Below are positions 44,930 to 54,859 of a stretch of DNA of 64,000 bases, piece after piece (the first letter of the stretch is position 1; every line of letters starts with the position of its first letter). The notes beneath the pieces are model-generated. The model saw only the letters and a list, made by a program, of their open reading frames with translations, was not told the DNA's origin and ran no database searches. The stretch is taken from contig JBKEEJ010000015.1 of the NCBI GenBank assembly GCA_047777345.1, forward strand, positions 1 through 64,000, written 5' to 3'. This DNA comes from Anaerocolumna sp047777345 (GTDB taxonomy: Bacteria > Bacillota > Clostridia > Lachnospirales > Lachnospiraceae). Position numbers and translations under genes: made by a program.

Positions 44930-47416
44930 ATGAATGAAAGATACAGGATACCTATGAATGGTCCGGCAGGAAGAGGGGAAAACATCATAAAAGGAGACTG
45001 TTACCGCTTTACGGTGTTAACGCCTTCCATGATACGTCTGGAATATAACAAAAAAGGCATATTTGTTGACGAGCCTACGCAAACAGTCTGGTTTCGCTCT
45101 TTTCCTGCCGTTTCCTTTCAATGGGTGGAATCCGACGAGTCCCTAAGGATAGAAACGGATAACTTAATATTGTATTATATAAAGGAGGAATTTTCCAAAG
45201 ATTCCTTATACATTAAAGTAAAGAAAAACGAAAGGGAACTTATTACCACATGGCAATACGGGGAACCGTTACCTACATTAAAAGGGACAGTCAGAACACT
45301 GGATAATGTGGATGGAGCCGTTACGCTTGAGGAGGGGCTTTTATCCAGAAACGGGGCGGCTCTTTTTGATGATTCAAACAGCTGTTTGATAAAAGAAGAC
45401 GGAGAACTGTGCCAAAGAGAATATCCGGGTATTGATTTGTATTTCTTAGGATACGGCCATGAATACTTAACCTGTTTGCGGGATTTTTATCAGTTGACGG
45501 GAAAAACTCCCTTGTTGCCCCGATATGCTTTTGGAAACTGGTGGAGCAAATTTCACAGGTATACGGAAAAAGAATATAAATGCTTAATAGAAAAGTTTGA
45601 AAAAGAAGAAATACCCTTGTCCGTAGCAGTTATTGATATGGACTGGCATATTACGGAGGTAGAAAAAGAATATGGAACCGGCTGGACCGGATATACCTGG
45701 AATTATTCTTTATTTCCTGATCCAGAAAGATTTATAAAGTGGCTTCATAAGAAAGGATTAAAGGTGGCCTTAAATGTACATCCGGCAGACGGAGTAAGGG
45801 CATATGAGGAACCTTATCCGGATATGGCAAAAGCCTTAGGGATGGATGTAAGTAAGAAAAGAACCATTGAATTTGACTGTACCAATTCAAAATTTATGGA
45901 AGCATATTTTGAGTATCTGCATCATCCCAATGAAAAAAAGGGAGTTGATTTCTGGTGGGTTGACTGGCAGCAGGGAATGACAAGTAAACTGCCGGGCCTG
46001 GATCCCCTGTGGTGCTTAAATCATTATCATTATCTGGATAATGGCAGGAATAATAAACGTCCCTTAATCTTATCCAGGTATGCGGGGTTCGGAAGCCATC
46101 GCTATCCGGTCGGGTTTTCCGGCGACAGTATTATATCCTGGGCTTCCCTTAGGTTTCAGCCTTATTTTACGGCTACCGCATCCAATGTGGGATTTTGCTG
46201 GTGGAGCCATGATATCGGGGGACATATGCTTGGAACTTATGATGAAGAATTACAGATCCGCTGGACCCAGTTGGGAGTTTTTTCACCTATCCTTCGTCTG
46301 CACAGTTCCGGCAGCATATTTAACCACAAAGAACCGTGGAATTATTCTCCGGAAACAAATCGGATTATGAAAATATACCTACGTTTACGGCACCAGTTAA
46401 TTCCTTACCTTTACAGCATGAATTATAAAACATACAAGCAGGGCCGCCCTTTAATCTGCCCCTTGTATTATGAATATCCGGAAACGGATACAGCCTATGA
46501 AATGCCAAACGAATATTTTTTTGGAACAGAAATGATTTGCCTTCCCATAACCCGGCCTCTGAATAAGGTAATTCAAGGAAGTAAAGTAAAGGGGTTTATA
46601 CCGGAGGGGACCTATATAGATTGGATGACCGGCTTGATTTATAAAGGAAGCAGGATAATGGATTTTTACCGCAGTTTGGAACAAATACCGGTTTTGATAA
46701 AAGCAGGAGGAATTATTCCATGTGCTGTGCTGCGGGAACCTATGGCTGCGACACAAAACCCTGATTGGCTGGAATTAACAGTATGTGCAGGCGGGGATGG
46801 GGAATTTACTTTATATGAAGATGACGGCATCACTATGGATTACGAAAAGGGTGAATTTGTAACGACGAAGTTTGAGTTAGATTATCAGCAAGAGAAAGAG
46901 CTTATTATACGCAGGCCGGAAGGAAACTTACATTTGATACCAAAGATGCGCAGTTATCGAATCAAATTTTTAGGTTTTACCGACCCGGGCCGCATTTTTG
47001 TGAGTAAAAACGGAATTGCAAAGGAAATTAAGTACCAGTATAATCGTTTGAGAAATGAAATAGTAATCGAAAAAATACCAATCGGACCGGAGGATGAGCT
47101 TCGGGTTCAATTTGATATGAAATTAGGTTGTAATTACTTGTTAAGCAGGTGTTTTGAGCTTTTGGACCGGGCTCAGATAGCATTTAAGCTGAAAGAAAAA
47201 ATTTTTCAGCTTATTAAGGCTAAGTTAGAAATGTGTGCTTCAGATGAAAATTTGAGTATCTTAGAAAAGAATATTTCAGAAAAAAGAACATCTGAAAAAA
47301 TGGTTATGGAACTTATATTTTCCTTGGAATTTTTGAAAGAAACAAATGAAGACTTGTATGGTGAGCTGTACGAAATACTATTGGCAAAGTCAGATTGGGA
47401 GGACATCAATGATTGA
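44930..47416 (+). CDS. GH31 alpha-glucosidase
   Basis: Cytoplasmic hydrolase of about 828 residues with no signal peptide. N-terminal beta-domain to ~200, then the barrel: PLSVAVIDMDWH, the nucleophile region VDFWWVDWQQG near residue 341 and the acid/base region SGDSIISWASLRFQ near residue 400. A helical C-terminal stretch of ~80 residues rich in Lys/Glu is extra. Likely cleaves terminal alpha-linked glucose (or xylose) from imported oligosaccharides; the exact linkage is open. ATG 44930 follows GAGGGGG. It overlaps the next gene by 8 bp. Confidence 0.92.
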   Translation: MNERYRIPMNGPAGRGENIIKGDCYRFTVLTPSMIRLEYNKKGIFVDEPTQTVWFRSFPAVSFQWVESDESLRIETDNLILYYIKEEFSKDSLYIKVKKNERELITTWQYGEPLPTLKGTVRTLDNVDGAVTLEEGLLSRNGAALFDDSNSCLIKEDGELCQREYPGIDLYFLGYGHEYLTCLRDFYQLTGKTPLLPRYAFGNWWSKFHRYTEKEYKCLIEKFEKEEIPLSVAVIDMDWHITEVEKEYGTGWTGYTWNYSLFPDPERFIKWLHKKGLKVALNVHPADGVRAYEEPYPDMAKALGMDVSKKRTIEFDCTNSKFMEAYFEYLHHPNEKKGVDFWWVDWQQGMTSKLPGLDPLWCLNHYHYLDNGRNNKRPLILSRYAGFGSHRYPVGFSGDSIISWASLRFQPYFTATASNVGFCWWSHDIGGHMLGTYDEELQIRWTQLGVFSPILRLHSSGSIFNHKEPWNYSPETNRIMKIYLRLRHQLIPYLYSMNYKTYKQGRPLICPLYYEYPETDTAYEMPNEYFFGTEMICLPITRPLNKVIQGSKVKGFIPEGTYIDWMTGLIYKGSRIMDFYRSLEQIPVLIKAGGIIPCAVLREPMAATQNPDWLELTVCAGGDGEFTLYEDDGITMDYEKGEFVTTKFELDYQQEKELIIRRPEGNLHLIPKMRSYRIKFLGFTDPGRIFVSKNGIAKEIKYQYNRLRNEIVIEKIPIGPEDELRVQFDMKLGCNYLLSRCFELLDRAQIAFKLKEKIFQLIKAKLEMCASDENLSILEKNISEKRTSEKMVMELIFSLEFLKETNEDLYGELYEILLAKSDWEDIND

Positions 47417-49331
47417 TTGGTTGCAAAGCGTATATTCGGATGGTACGAAACATTTTGTCAGCAACCCTCTGCCGCGGAAAGGAGACCGTATTACCATCCG
47501 GCTCAGAATGAAGGAAAACAGCCAGATTAGAAACGTTATATTAAGAAGTAAGGAATTCGGAGTGGAAACCCTACATGAAATGAATCCGGATAAAAAAGAA
47601 AGAGGACTTCAGTATTATGCCTGTGACGTTACGGTGAAGGATTTGGTATTTCGTTACCAGTTTTATCTGGCAGTAAGGGATGAAAATAATCAGGATAAGA
47701 TATATTACTACACCCAGTACCGTATTACGGATTACATTCCGGAAGAATCCAATGATTTTATTATACTTGCCGATTATCAGGCACCAAGCTGGGTAAATCA
47801 TTCCGTATTTTATCAGATTTTTCCGGACCGTTTTTTTAACGGGAATCCTGAGATCAGTGTAAAAGACGGCGAATACCGCTACCAGGGATATGAGACCATT
47901 CAGATTAAAAAATGGAATAAACCGCCTATGAAATATGAGGAAGGCCATAACCTGGATTTTTATGGCGGGGATATAGAAGGAATTATAAAGAAGCTGGATT
48001 ATCTGCAGAAACTTGGGGTAAATGCCATTTACCTGAATCCTGTTTTTTTGTCTCCCTCCACTCATAAATATGACAGTTTGGATTATTTTCATATTGACCC
48101 CCATTTGGGAGGGGATGAAGCCCTGGAAAAATTAACGGGTGAACTTCATAAAAGGGGTATGCGCCTGATACTGGATATATCCATTAACCATACCAGTTCT
48201 GCCGGCAAATGGTTTAATAAGGACAATGAGTTTTATGGACCTTGTATGGGAGCCTATCAAAACCCTGATTCGAAGGAGCGGGAATATTATTTTTTTGACG
48301 AAAATAATAATTATGATACCTGGTATGGTGTTAAAACCATGCCTAAACTAAACTATCAGTCAGGCAGGTTGCGGGATGTTATTTACAGAAATGATAACTC
48401 GGTTTTAAAGAAATGGATAAGAAAACCATATCAGATTGACGGCTGGAGATTTGATGTGGCTGACTGTCTGGCCAGAAATGAAATTGTGGATATACATAGA
48501 GAGGTACTAAAAGAATTACGTCAATTCCTGAAACAGGAAAAAGCGGATCTGTTTTTACTTGCCGAAGACTGGACAGACTGTTCGGAAGATCTTCAGGGGG
48601 ATTCCTGGGATTCTGTTATGAATTATTATGGATGTGCCAGACCCATACGTGAATTTGTGGGAGAAGGAGACTTATTTCATCAGCGAAATGAAAGTTTAAG
48701 TAAAGTATCATATCGGTCCACAGCAAGACAGCTAAGCAGAAGAATCTTACAGTTTTATGCCAAACTGCCGTCCGTTATACAGCATCAGATGTTTAATCTC
48801 ATAGACAGTCATGACGTAAGCAGGTTACATAATAACCCCAAAGTTTTCAGGCAAGATTATAAGGCTGCCGTTATTATGCAGTTTACCCTTCCCGGAACGC
48901 CGAGTATTTATTATGGGGATGAAATTTTACTGGATGGAAGCATCGATACGGTGGAAGGCTGCCGGTATCCTATGAACTGGGAAGAACAACAGGATGATTT
49001 AATTGCAGAAAATTACAGCCTGTATCGGAAGCTGGCTTTTCTAAAGACAAATACAGAAGCGTTACAGGACGGGGGATTTTCGGTATTGTCAGAGGAAGGA
49101 TATTGCTTTGCTTACGCCAGATTTACAGAGGATGAGTTAATTCTTGTTGTTTGTTCCGTAGATTCCAAGGAATGCAGGGTTATTCTGCCTGTGGAAAACT
49201 TTGGATTATACTCCTTTCATGAGGAAAAAGATTATTTTGGCACGCCGGTTTATGCTGCCTGTCACCAGGGTAAAGTGGTGCTTTCGGTAAAACCCCATCA
49301 AAGTTATCTTTTTGTACTGGAAATAAAATAG
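47409..49331 (+). CDS. GH13 alpha-amylase family enzyme (neopullulanase/cyclomaltodextrinase type)
   Basis: About 640 residues, no signal peptide. N-terminal CBM34-like domain (residues ~1-130), then a GH13 barrel opening with SVFYQIFPDRFFNGNP, the signature of the GH13_20 group. Catalytic residues: Asp in IDGWRFDVADCL (~343), Glu in LLAEDW (~383), Asp in NLIDSHDVSRL (~464). Cuts maltodextrins or cyclodextrins inside the cell. ATG 47409 follows GGGAGG and overlaps the GH31 stop, showing coupling. Confidence 0.93.
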   Translation: MIDWLQSVYSDGTKHFVSNPLPRKGDRITIRLRMKENSQIRNVILRSKEFGVETLHEMNPDKKERGLQYYACDVTVKDLVFRYQFYLAVRDENNQDKIYYYTQYRITDYIPEESNDFIILADYQAPSWVNHSVFYQIFPDRFFNGNPEISVKDGEYRYQGYETIQIKKWNKPPMKYEEGHNLDFYGGDIEGIIKKLDYLQKLGVNAIYLNPVFLSPSTHKYDSLDYFHIDPHLGGDEALEKLTGELHKRGMRLILDISINHTSSAGKWFNKDNEFYGPCMGAYQNPDSKEREYYFFDENNNYDTWYGVKTMPKLNYQSGRLRDVIYRNDNSVLKKWIRKPYQIDGWRFDVADCLARNEIVDIHREVLKELRQFLKQEKADLFLLAEDWTDCSEDLQGDSWDSVMNYYGCARPIREFVGEGDLFHQRNESLSKVSYRSTARQLSRRILQFYAKLPSVIQHQMFNLIDSHDVSRLHNNPKVFRQDYKAAVIMQFTLPGTPSIYYGDEILLDGSIDTVEGCRYPMNWEEQQDDLIAENYSLYRKLAFLKTNTEALQDGGFSVLSEEGYCFAYARFTEDELILVVCSVDSKECRVILPVENFGLYSFHEEKDYFGTPVYAACHQGKVVLSVKPHQSYLFVLEIK

Positions 49332-49412
49332 GGCAGGTAAATTTCACTTTGAATTAACGAAATCTTACCTTTCTGAATAAGATAATATAAAACAATATAA
49401 ACAGGTTAAAGA

Positions 49413-49868
49413 ATGAAAGCGTTTAATCCCTGGAAAGTATTTGTCCAGTACCGGGACAGAATGAAACCTTATGAACCTGTTACAGGCAGAAAATATACCA
49501 TTACTCATTCGGATACAACCGGGGAAATATTTGTGTTTGTATCCGAACATTATGCCGAAGATCAAATTACCGGATTACGGGATGAAGTTAGAATCACCTG
49601 GATTATAGACAATAACCAAACTGTCTTAATGGGCTCTGTGTCCGTAGACGGAAATGGCAACAGTAACGGTTTTATGGGAAATGCCCGGTTGAGAAATACT
49701 GTTTTTTACAATGAAATGCCCCTTGTATTAAAAGCATTACGCCAGGCGGACCGATTTTTATTTGAAAAGGTAAGACTGGATAATACACCGGTATGGATTC
49801 ACTTTATTTCTGCTAATCCGGAATATAACAGAATATATGATTTTGGGCCAATTGGAAACTATAAATAA
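49413..49868 (+). CDS. staygreen-family protein
   Basis: Protein of 151 residues matching the bacterial staygreen (SGR) family: the conserved opening (FVQYRDRM.PYEPVTGRKYTI), THSDTTGEIFVFV and RDEVRITW, and a C-terminal PVWIHFIS. In plants SGR removes magnesium from chlorophyll; bacterial homologues in non-photosynthetic Firmicutes are known but their natural role is unclear. It follows the sugar operon by 81 bp in the same direction, but a functional link is not evident. The ribosome site is weak (GGTTAAAG). Identification is from memory of the family pattern. Confidence 0.7.
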   Translation: MKAFNPWKVFVQYRDRMKPYEPVTGRKYTITHSDTTGEIFVFVSEHYAEDQITGLRDEVRITWIIDNNQTVLMGSVSVDGNGNSNGFMGNARLRNTVFYNEMPLVLKALRQADRFLFEKVRLDNTPVWIHFISANPEYNRIYDFGPIGNYK

Positions 49869-49961
49869 GCTGTATTTCTAATTAGCGGAATGCAGCTTTT
49901 ATTTTTTTAAATAGGAAAAGGTTAAACATAAGACAGATTATTGAATATAAGACAGATAATA

Positions 49962-50003
49962 TTGACAGGCTGCGGGACTCATGTTATACTGACAAATAGT
50001 TAG
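49962..50003 (+). promoter_or_regulatory. promoter of the marR-ABC exporter operon
   Basis: TTGACA (49962-49967) and TATACT (49985-49990) with a 17-bp spacer. Just after it lies atagttagctagttaatag, an imperfect dyad of the kind bound by MarR proteins, so MarR probably represses its own operon. Confidence 0.75.
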
Positions 50004-50035
50004 CTAGTTAATAGTTATGATATTAATTATTAATG

Positions 50036-50110
50036 TACTAATAATTAGAATACTAATAATTAAAATACTAATAATTAAAATACTAATAATTAAAATACTA
50101 ATAATTACAA
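50036..50110. repeat. 15-bp tandem repeat, five copies, upstream of marR
   Basis: The unit TACTAATAATTAAAA begins at 50036, 50051, 50066, 50081 and 50096; the first and last copies carry one or two changes. It lies between promoter and marR start in the untranslated leader. Copy number could vary by slippage and tune expression. Confidence 0.85.
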
Positions 50111-50134
50111 TAGTAAAGGTAAGGTGGTGAGAGC

Positions 50135-50614
50135 TTGGATAGTCAAAAGGATTGTGATGAGAATCAGTCTAAGAATACAAAGATTATAAAGCAGCTTATC
50201 GGTTTTTCCATAAAACATCGAAAAATTATGCAGCATTATCTGGACAAAACAGGAGTTTATCAGGCACAGCATCATTTGCTGATGACTCTTGCCCGTAACC
50301 AAAATGCTTCCCAGAAAGATCTGGCTACATCCATGGATGTTTCCGCTGCCACAATAGCAGTAACTTTAAAAAAGCTGGAAAAGGGCGGTTATATTAAGAA
50401 AAAAATGGATAAGGGAGATAATCGGTTTAATCAGATTACGATTACCAAAAAAGGCAATGAGGTGGTAGAAAAAAGCAAACAGATTTTTGATGCGGTTGAT
50501 CAAAGAATATTTGAAGGAATCACAGAGGAAGAAAAATTAACTTTGTCTGCTTTGTTAAAAAAAATGGATAATAATCTTAGCAAAATGGAAGAAGAAATAA
50601 AATCCAATAAATGA
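50135..50614 (+). CDS. MarR-family regulator
   Basis: Protein of 159 residues: winged HTH in the middle (ASQKDLATSMDVSAATIAVT, LKKLEKGGYIKKKMDKGDNR), with the conserved wing D-x-R region NRFNQITITKKG, and dimerising helices at both ends. The start is TTG 50135 behind AAGGTGGTGAGAG. Followed after 130 bp by two half-size ABC exporter genes, a common drug-resistance arrangement in Firmicutes. Confidence 0.9.
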   Translation: MDSQKDCDENQSKNTKIIKQLIGFSIKHRKIMQHYLDKTGVYQAQHHLLMTLARNQNASQKDLATSMDVSAATIAVTLKKLEKGGYIKKKMDKGDNRFNQITITKKGNEVVEKSKQIFDAVDQRIFEGITEEEKLTLSALLKKMDNNLSKMEEEIKSNK

Positions 50615-50744
50615 TTTTATTTAGTGTCAGTGAATGTTCTTTCATGTTTCAAAGTCCGTTTCCATATTGACATGTCAGAACAGTAAATAACACAGCTAAA
50701 ATTTTGCAATTGACTAAAAATTGAAAGATGAAAGGATATGTTAT

Positions 50745-52475
50745 ATGTACTGGAAATATATTAAGCCATATTTGCCTGCTTTTATCATAGGTCCCATTCT
50801 TATGATAGTGGAGGTAATCGGGGAAGTTATCATGCCTTTGCTATTAAGCAAAATTATCGATTACGGGATCGATCAGAACAGAGGTATTTCTTATATTGTA
50901 ATCGTTGGCATAACCATGGTTTTAACTGCACTTTGTATGATGGCAGGAGGCGTGGGAGGAGCTTATTTTGCCATTAAGGCATCTTCCGGTTTTGCCAATG
51001 ATTTAAGAAAAGATATGTTTAACCATATTCAGAGGTTTTCTTTTAAAAATATTGACCAATATAATACAGGTTCGCTGGTTACAAGGTTAACCAATGATAT
51101 TACAATTGTTCAAAATATGATACAGATGTTGTTACGAATGGCACTTCGGGCGCCCGGTATGATGATTGGCGCTCTCATTATGGCATTTGTGCTTAATCCC
51201 AAACTGGCACTGGTAATTTTATGCGTAATTCCATTGCTGTCCATTGCCATTTACTGTATTTTAAAAATTGGTTTTCCTCGATTTACCATAATGCAGAAGA
51301 AGCTAGATGCTTTAAATATTGCCACCCAGGAAAATCTAACCAATATCAGGGTTGTAAAATCCTTTGTCCGGGAGGATTTCGAAGAAAATAAGTTTAAAAA
51401 GGCAAACACTGATTTGAAAGACAGCACGATCAGCGCAATGAAGGTGGTTATTTTCACCATGCCTGTTATGACCTTAGCTATGAATATTACAACTTTGGCG
51501 GTGGTTTGGTTCGGAGGAAATCAAATTATCAAAGGCAGTATGACGGCCGGTGTCCTCACCGCATTTGTTAACTATGTAGTTCAGATACTTATGTCACTTA
51601 TGATGGTTTCTATCATTATTTTAAGTGGTTCCAGAGCACTGGCTTCCGCAAAACGAATCAATGAGGTCCTTAACACATACGTAGATCTTACGGATGCGGA
51701 TGCCTCTCATAAAAACCTGGATGTACAGCATGGTAAAATCGAGTTTAGAAACGTACATTTCAGATATTATAAAAACAACGAAAAATGGGTTCTTGAAAAT
51801 ATTAATCTGGTAATCAATCCAGGTGAGACAGTGGGTATTATCGGCTCAACGGGCTGTGGAAAATCCAGCCTTGTACAGCTGATTCCAAGGCTATATGACG
51901 TAGACCAAGGAGAAGTACTGGTTGATGGTGTAAACGTTAAGGATTATTCCCTTAAGAACTTGCGGAATGGAGTGGGTATTGTACTTCAGAAAAATGTCCT
52001 TTTTTCCGGCACGATTAAGGAAAATCTCAAATGGGGCGATGAGGATGCAGACGATGAAACCGTTCGCTATTTTGCCGAAAAAGCCCAGGCCCACGGATTT
52101 ATTTCCTCATTTAAAGAAGGGTATGATACCGAACTGGATCAGGGCGGTACCAATGTTTCCGGTGGACAAAAACAAAGGCTGTGTATAGCCAGAGCCCTGT
52201 TAAAACGTCCTAAAATTCTGATTCTGGATGACAGTACCAGCGCAGTGGATACGGCCACAGAAGCAAAAATCAGGGAAAGCTTTCGGAATGAATTAAAAGA
52301 CACAACGAAAATTATCATTGCCCAGAGGATTTCGTCTGTAATCGATGCGGATAAAATTGTTGTTATGGATGACGGCAAGATTACCGGTATGGGAACCCAT
52401 ACGGAATTATTGGAAAGTTGTGAAACATATAAGGAAATTTACTACTCACAGATGGATAAGAAGGAGACAGCATGA
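50745..52475 (+). CDS. ABC exporter half-transporter, first subunit
   Basis: 576 residues: six-helix exporter domain (to ~320) and an ATPase domain with Walker A (GSTGCGKSS), signature (VSGGQKQR) and Walker B region ending ILILDDSTSAVD. In that position the usual catalytic Glu after the Walker B Asp is Asp (DD), which marks a degenerate, non-hydrolysing site typical of one partner in heterodimeric exporters. ATG 50745 follows GAAAGGA. Its stop overlaps the next start (ATGA). MarR-linked, so probably drug or toxic-compound efflux. Confidence 0.92.
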   Translation: MYWKYIKPYLPAFIIGPILMIVEVIGEVIMPLLLSKIIDYGIDQNRGISYIVIVGITMVLTALCMMAGGVGGAYFAIKASSGFANDLRKDMFNHIQRFSFKNIDQYNTGSLVTRLTNDITIVQNMIQMLLRMALRAPGMMIGALIMAFVLNPKLALVILCVIPLLSIAIYCILKIGFPRFTIMQKKLDALNIATQENLTNIRVVKSFVREDFEENKFKKANTDLKDSTISAMKVVIFTMPVMTLAMNITTLAVVWFGGNQIIKGSMTAGVLTAFVNYVVQILMSLMMVSIIILSGSRALASAKRINEVLNTYVDLTDADASHKNLDVQHGKIEFRNVHFRYYKNNEKWVLENINLVINPGETVGIIGSTGCGKSSLVQLIPRLYDVDQGEVLVDGVNVKDYSLKNLRNGVGIVLQKNVLFSGTIKENLKWGDEDADDETVRYFAEKAQAHGFISSFKEGYDTELDQGGTNVSGGQKQRLCIARALLKRPKILILDDSTSAVDTATEAKIRESFRNELKDTTKIIIAQRISSVIDADKIVVMDDGKITGMGTHTELLESCETYKEIYYSQMDKKETA

Positions 52476-54394
52476 GCCATATAAGTGAAGAAAGAAAAGA
52501 AGTGTTATTGCGCAGATATGGAAGTAATAATGTTCCCGGAGGACCTGGCGGAGTAAGGCCGGGCCCAAGGGGAATGAAAGGTGGCCCCCGTGGCGGCATA
52601 GGCGGTGGTAAACCAAAAAACACAGGTGCCACAATAAGCCGGCTGCTTGCCTATATGGGGCGCGATAAGTTTAAAATTTTATTCGTTTTTATATGCGTAC
52701 TCGGCAGTACTTTGACAAACCTGGGCGGTGTCTATATTCTACGGCCCATTATTAACAATCTGGTTTCTTCTGACCAGACAGCAGAAGAAAAAGTACGTAA
52801 TCTGGCACTGGGTATCCTTACTATGGCCTGCATTTATTTAATCGGGATTTTATGCGCCTATTTGCAGCAGCGCATTATGATAAATGTGTCTCAGAATGCC
52901 CTGGTAAAAATCAGGGAAGAACTATTTGGAAAGATTCAGAAACTTCCTGTAAAATATCATGACACCCATACCCATGGTGACATTATGAGCCGGTTTACCA
53001 ATGACTTAGATTCTGTCGGTGAAATGCTCAATAATACGTTAACCCAGATATTTTCAGGTGTTGTTACCTTAATTGGTACCATAGCGCTGATGTTTATAAC
53101 AAACTGGATTCTGGCGCTGGTTATTATTTTAACCGTACCTGTGTTATTTAATGTGGGAAGAACTCTAAGCAATTACAGCAGGAAATTTTATAAAATTCAG
53201 CAGCAGGCCCTTGGTGCTGTAAATGGATATATAGAAGAAACCGTTTCCGGTCAGAAAGTAATAAAGGTGTTTTGCCATGAAGAAACAACAATGGAAGAAT
53301 TCAGGTTCTTAAGTGATGATTTGCGTGAAAAGCAGGTTAAGGCACAGTTTTTCGGCGGTATTATGGGCCCGGTTATGGGCAATTTAAGCCAGGTAAGTTA
53401 CGCTTTATCCGCAACCATCGGAGGAATCTTATGCCTGACTACGAATTTTGATATCGGAGGTCTTACCATATTTACCAATTATTCCAGGCAGTTTTCCAGG
53501 CCAATAAGCGAATTATCCCAGCAGATGAACATTATTTTTGCGGCACTTGCGGGAGCCGAGCGGGTATTTGAGGTAATGGATGAGGCACCGGAGGCAAAAG
53601 ATCCGGAAGATGCCATAGAAATCTGTTCCGAAGACAATAAGACAGAAGGAGCAAAACCCATTAAGGGAGAAGTAATACTAAAAGATGTAACTTTTGGCTA
53701 TGTTCCTGGCAAGACAGTGTTAAAATCCATTAATGTAAAAGCGGAACCAGGGCAAAAAATTGCCTTTGTTGGTTCAACAGGTGCCGGAAAAACAACCATA
53801 ACCAACCTGATTAACCGTTTTTATGATATTGAGCAGGGACAGATTTTAATTGACGGAGTGGATATAAAAAATATCCGGAAGGACTCTTTAAGAAATAATA
53901 TTGCAATGGTGCTTCAGGATACCCACCTGTTTTCCGGTACGGTAAAGGAAAATATCCGCTACGGTCGTCTTGATGCAACCGATGAAGAAGTGGTGGAAGC
54001 TGCCAAAATTGCAAGCGCCCATTCATTTATTGAAAGATTGCCCCAAGGATACGATACGGTTTTGGATGGGGATGGAACCAATTTAAGCCAGGGTGAACGC
54101 CAGCTTCTTAATATTGCCAGGGCTGCCATATCAAAGGCTCCGATTCTGATACTGGATGAAGCTACCAGCTCCGTTGATACAAGAACAGAAAAGCATATTG
54201 AACATGGTATGGACCGGCTTATGAAAAACAGAACCACGTTTGTCATTGCCCACAGATTATCTACTGTTCGCAATGCCAATAAGATCATTGTACTGGAGCA
54301 TGGGGAAATTGTGGAATCAGGTACCCATGATGAGCTTCTTGCAATGAAAGGAAGATATTATCAGCTTTATACCGGAGCAGTTGAACTGGATTAG
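52472..54394 (+). CDS. ABC exporter half-transporter, second subunit with Gly/Pro-rich N-terminus
   Basis: 640 residues. Residues ~15-50 are a flexible Gly/Pro/Arg-rich stretch (GGPGGVRPGPRGMKGGPRGG) before the six-helix domain; then an ATPase with Walker A (GSTGAGKTT), signature (LSQGERQ), and Walker B with catalytic Glu (ILILDEATSSVD). So this subunit carries the active glutamate, complementing the degenerate site of its partner. Start overlaps the upstream stop by 4 bp, giving equal synthesis. Ends before a strong terminator. Confidence 0.93.
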   Translation: MSHISEERKEVLLRRYGSNNVPGGPGGVRPGPRGMKGGPRGGIGGGKPKNTGATISRLLAYMGRDKFKILFVFICVLGSTLTNLGGVYILRPIINNLVSSDQTAEEKVRNLALGILTMACIYLIGILCAYLQQRIMINVSQNALVKIREELFGKIQKLPVKYHDTHTHGDIMSRFTNDLDSVGEMLNNTLTQIFSGVVTLIGTIALMFITNWILALVIILTVPVLFNVGRTLSNYSRKFYKIQQQALGAVNGYIEETVSGQKVIKVFCHEETTMEEFRFLSDDLREKQVKAQFFGGIMGPVMGNLSQVSYALSATIGGILCLTTNFDIGGLTIFTNYSRQFSRPISELSQQMNIIFAALAGAERVFEVMDEAPEAKDPEDAIEICSEDNKTEGAKPIKGEVILKDVTFGYVPGKTVLKSINVKAEPGQKIAFVGSTGAGKTTITNLINRFYDIEQGQILIDGVDIKNIRKDSLRNNIAMVLQDTHLFSGTVKENIRYGRLDATDEEVVEAAKIASAHSFIERLPQGYDTVLDGDGTNLSQGERQLLNIARAAISKAPILILDEATSSVDTRTEKHIEHGMDRLMKNRTTFVIAHRLSTVRNANKIIVLEHGEIVESGTHDELLAMKGRYYQLYTGAVELD

Positions 54395-54429
54395 CACAAA
54401 ACATACCAGAAACCAATTGGTTTGTATAA

Positions 54430-54462
54430 CCGTCAGAAAGCACAGCTTTCTGGCGGTTTTTT
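54430..54462 (+). terminator. strong intrinsic terminator after the ABC exporter genes
   Basis: ccgtcagaaagc (54430-54441) pairs with gctttctggcgg (54445-54456), 3-nt loop, then six T residues. Confidence 0.93.
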
Positions 54463-54859
54463 ATTGTATCGGAAATTCTTTTGATTTCCGATGCAATAAA
54501 AAACTCCGGAGGATGCACACTAGCCCGATAGGAAGGTTTCTGTCAGTGGCAAAACCCGCTTGGCGCGAGGGTTTGCATGGAAACCTTTTCTTGTAAATTG
54601 CATTACGGGTGCTTCAGAGTGTTTAAATATCCAGAATTTTGATAAGGAAGTATTCCTACATATATAGTATAATTGGTTAACCGGGAAACAAATGGAATGG
54701 GCCTGATCAGCGCACAGCTAAGTTTTCCGATGAACTGTTAATATAATCAGAACATGGGGTCATGTTAAAATATATGTAACTATAAATTATAAGATTAGTC
54801 TGTTAGGAATTTTCTGTCTTTATTTATGTATATCTTTATTATATTAGAAGGAGGATAAG
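54463..54859. other. intergenic region with a second hairpin
   Basis: A perfect 9-bp hairpin (atcggaaat 54468-54476, atttccgat 54484-54492) follows the terminator. Then comes a GC-richer stretch up to ~54600 (aactccggaggatgcac, aaaacccgcttggcgcgaggg) that resembles the sequence after the hairpin at 13305 and may be a dispersed repeat. The rest is AT-rich and carries AAGGAGG at 54848, the ribosome site of the dead chitinase gene. No gene seen. Confidence 0.55.
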
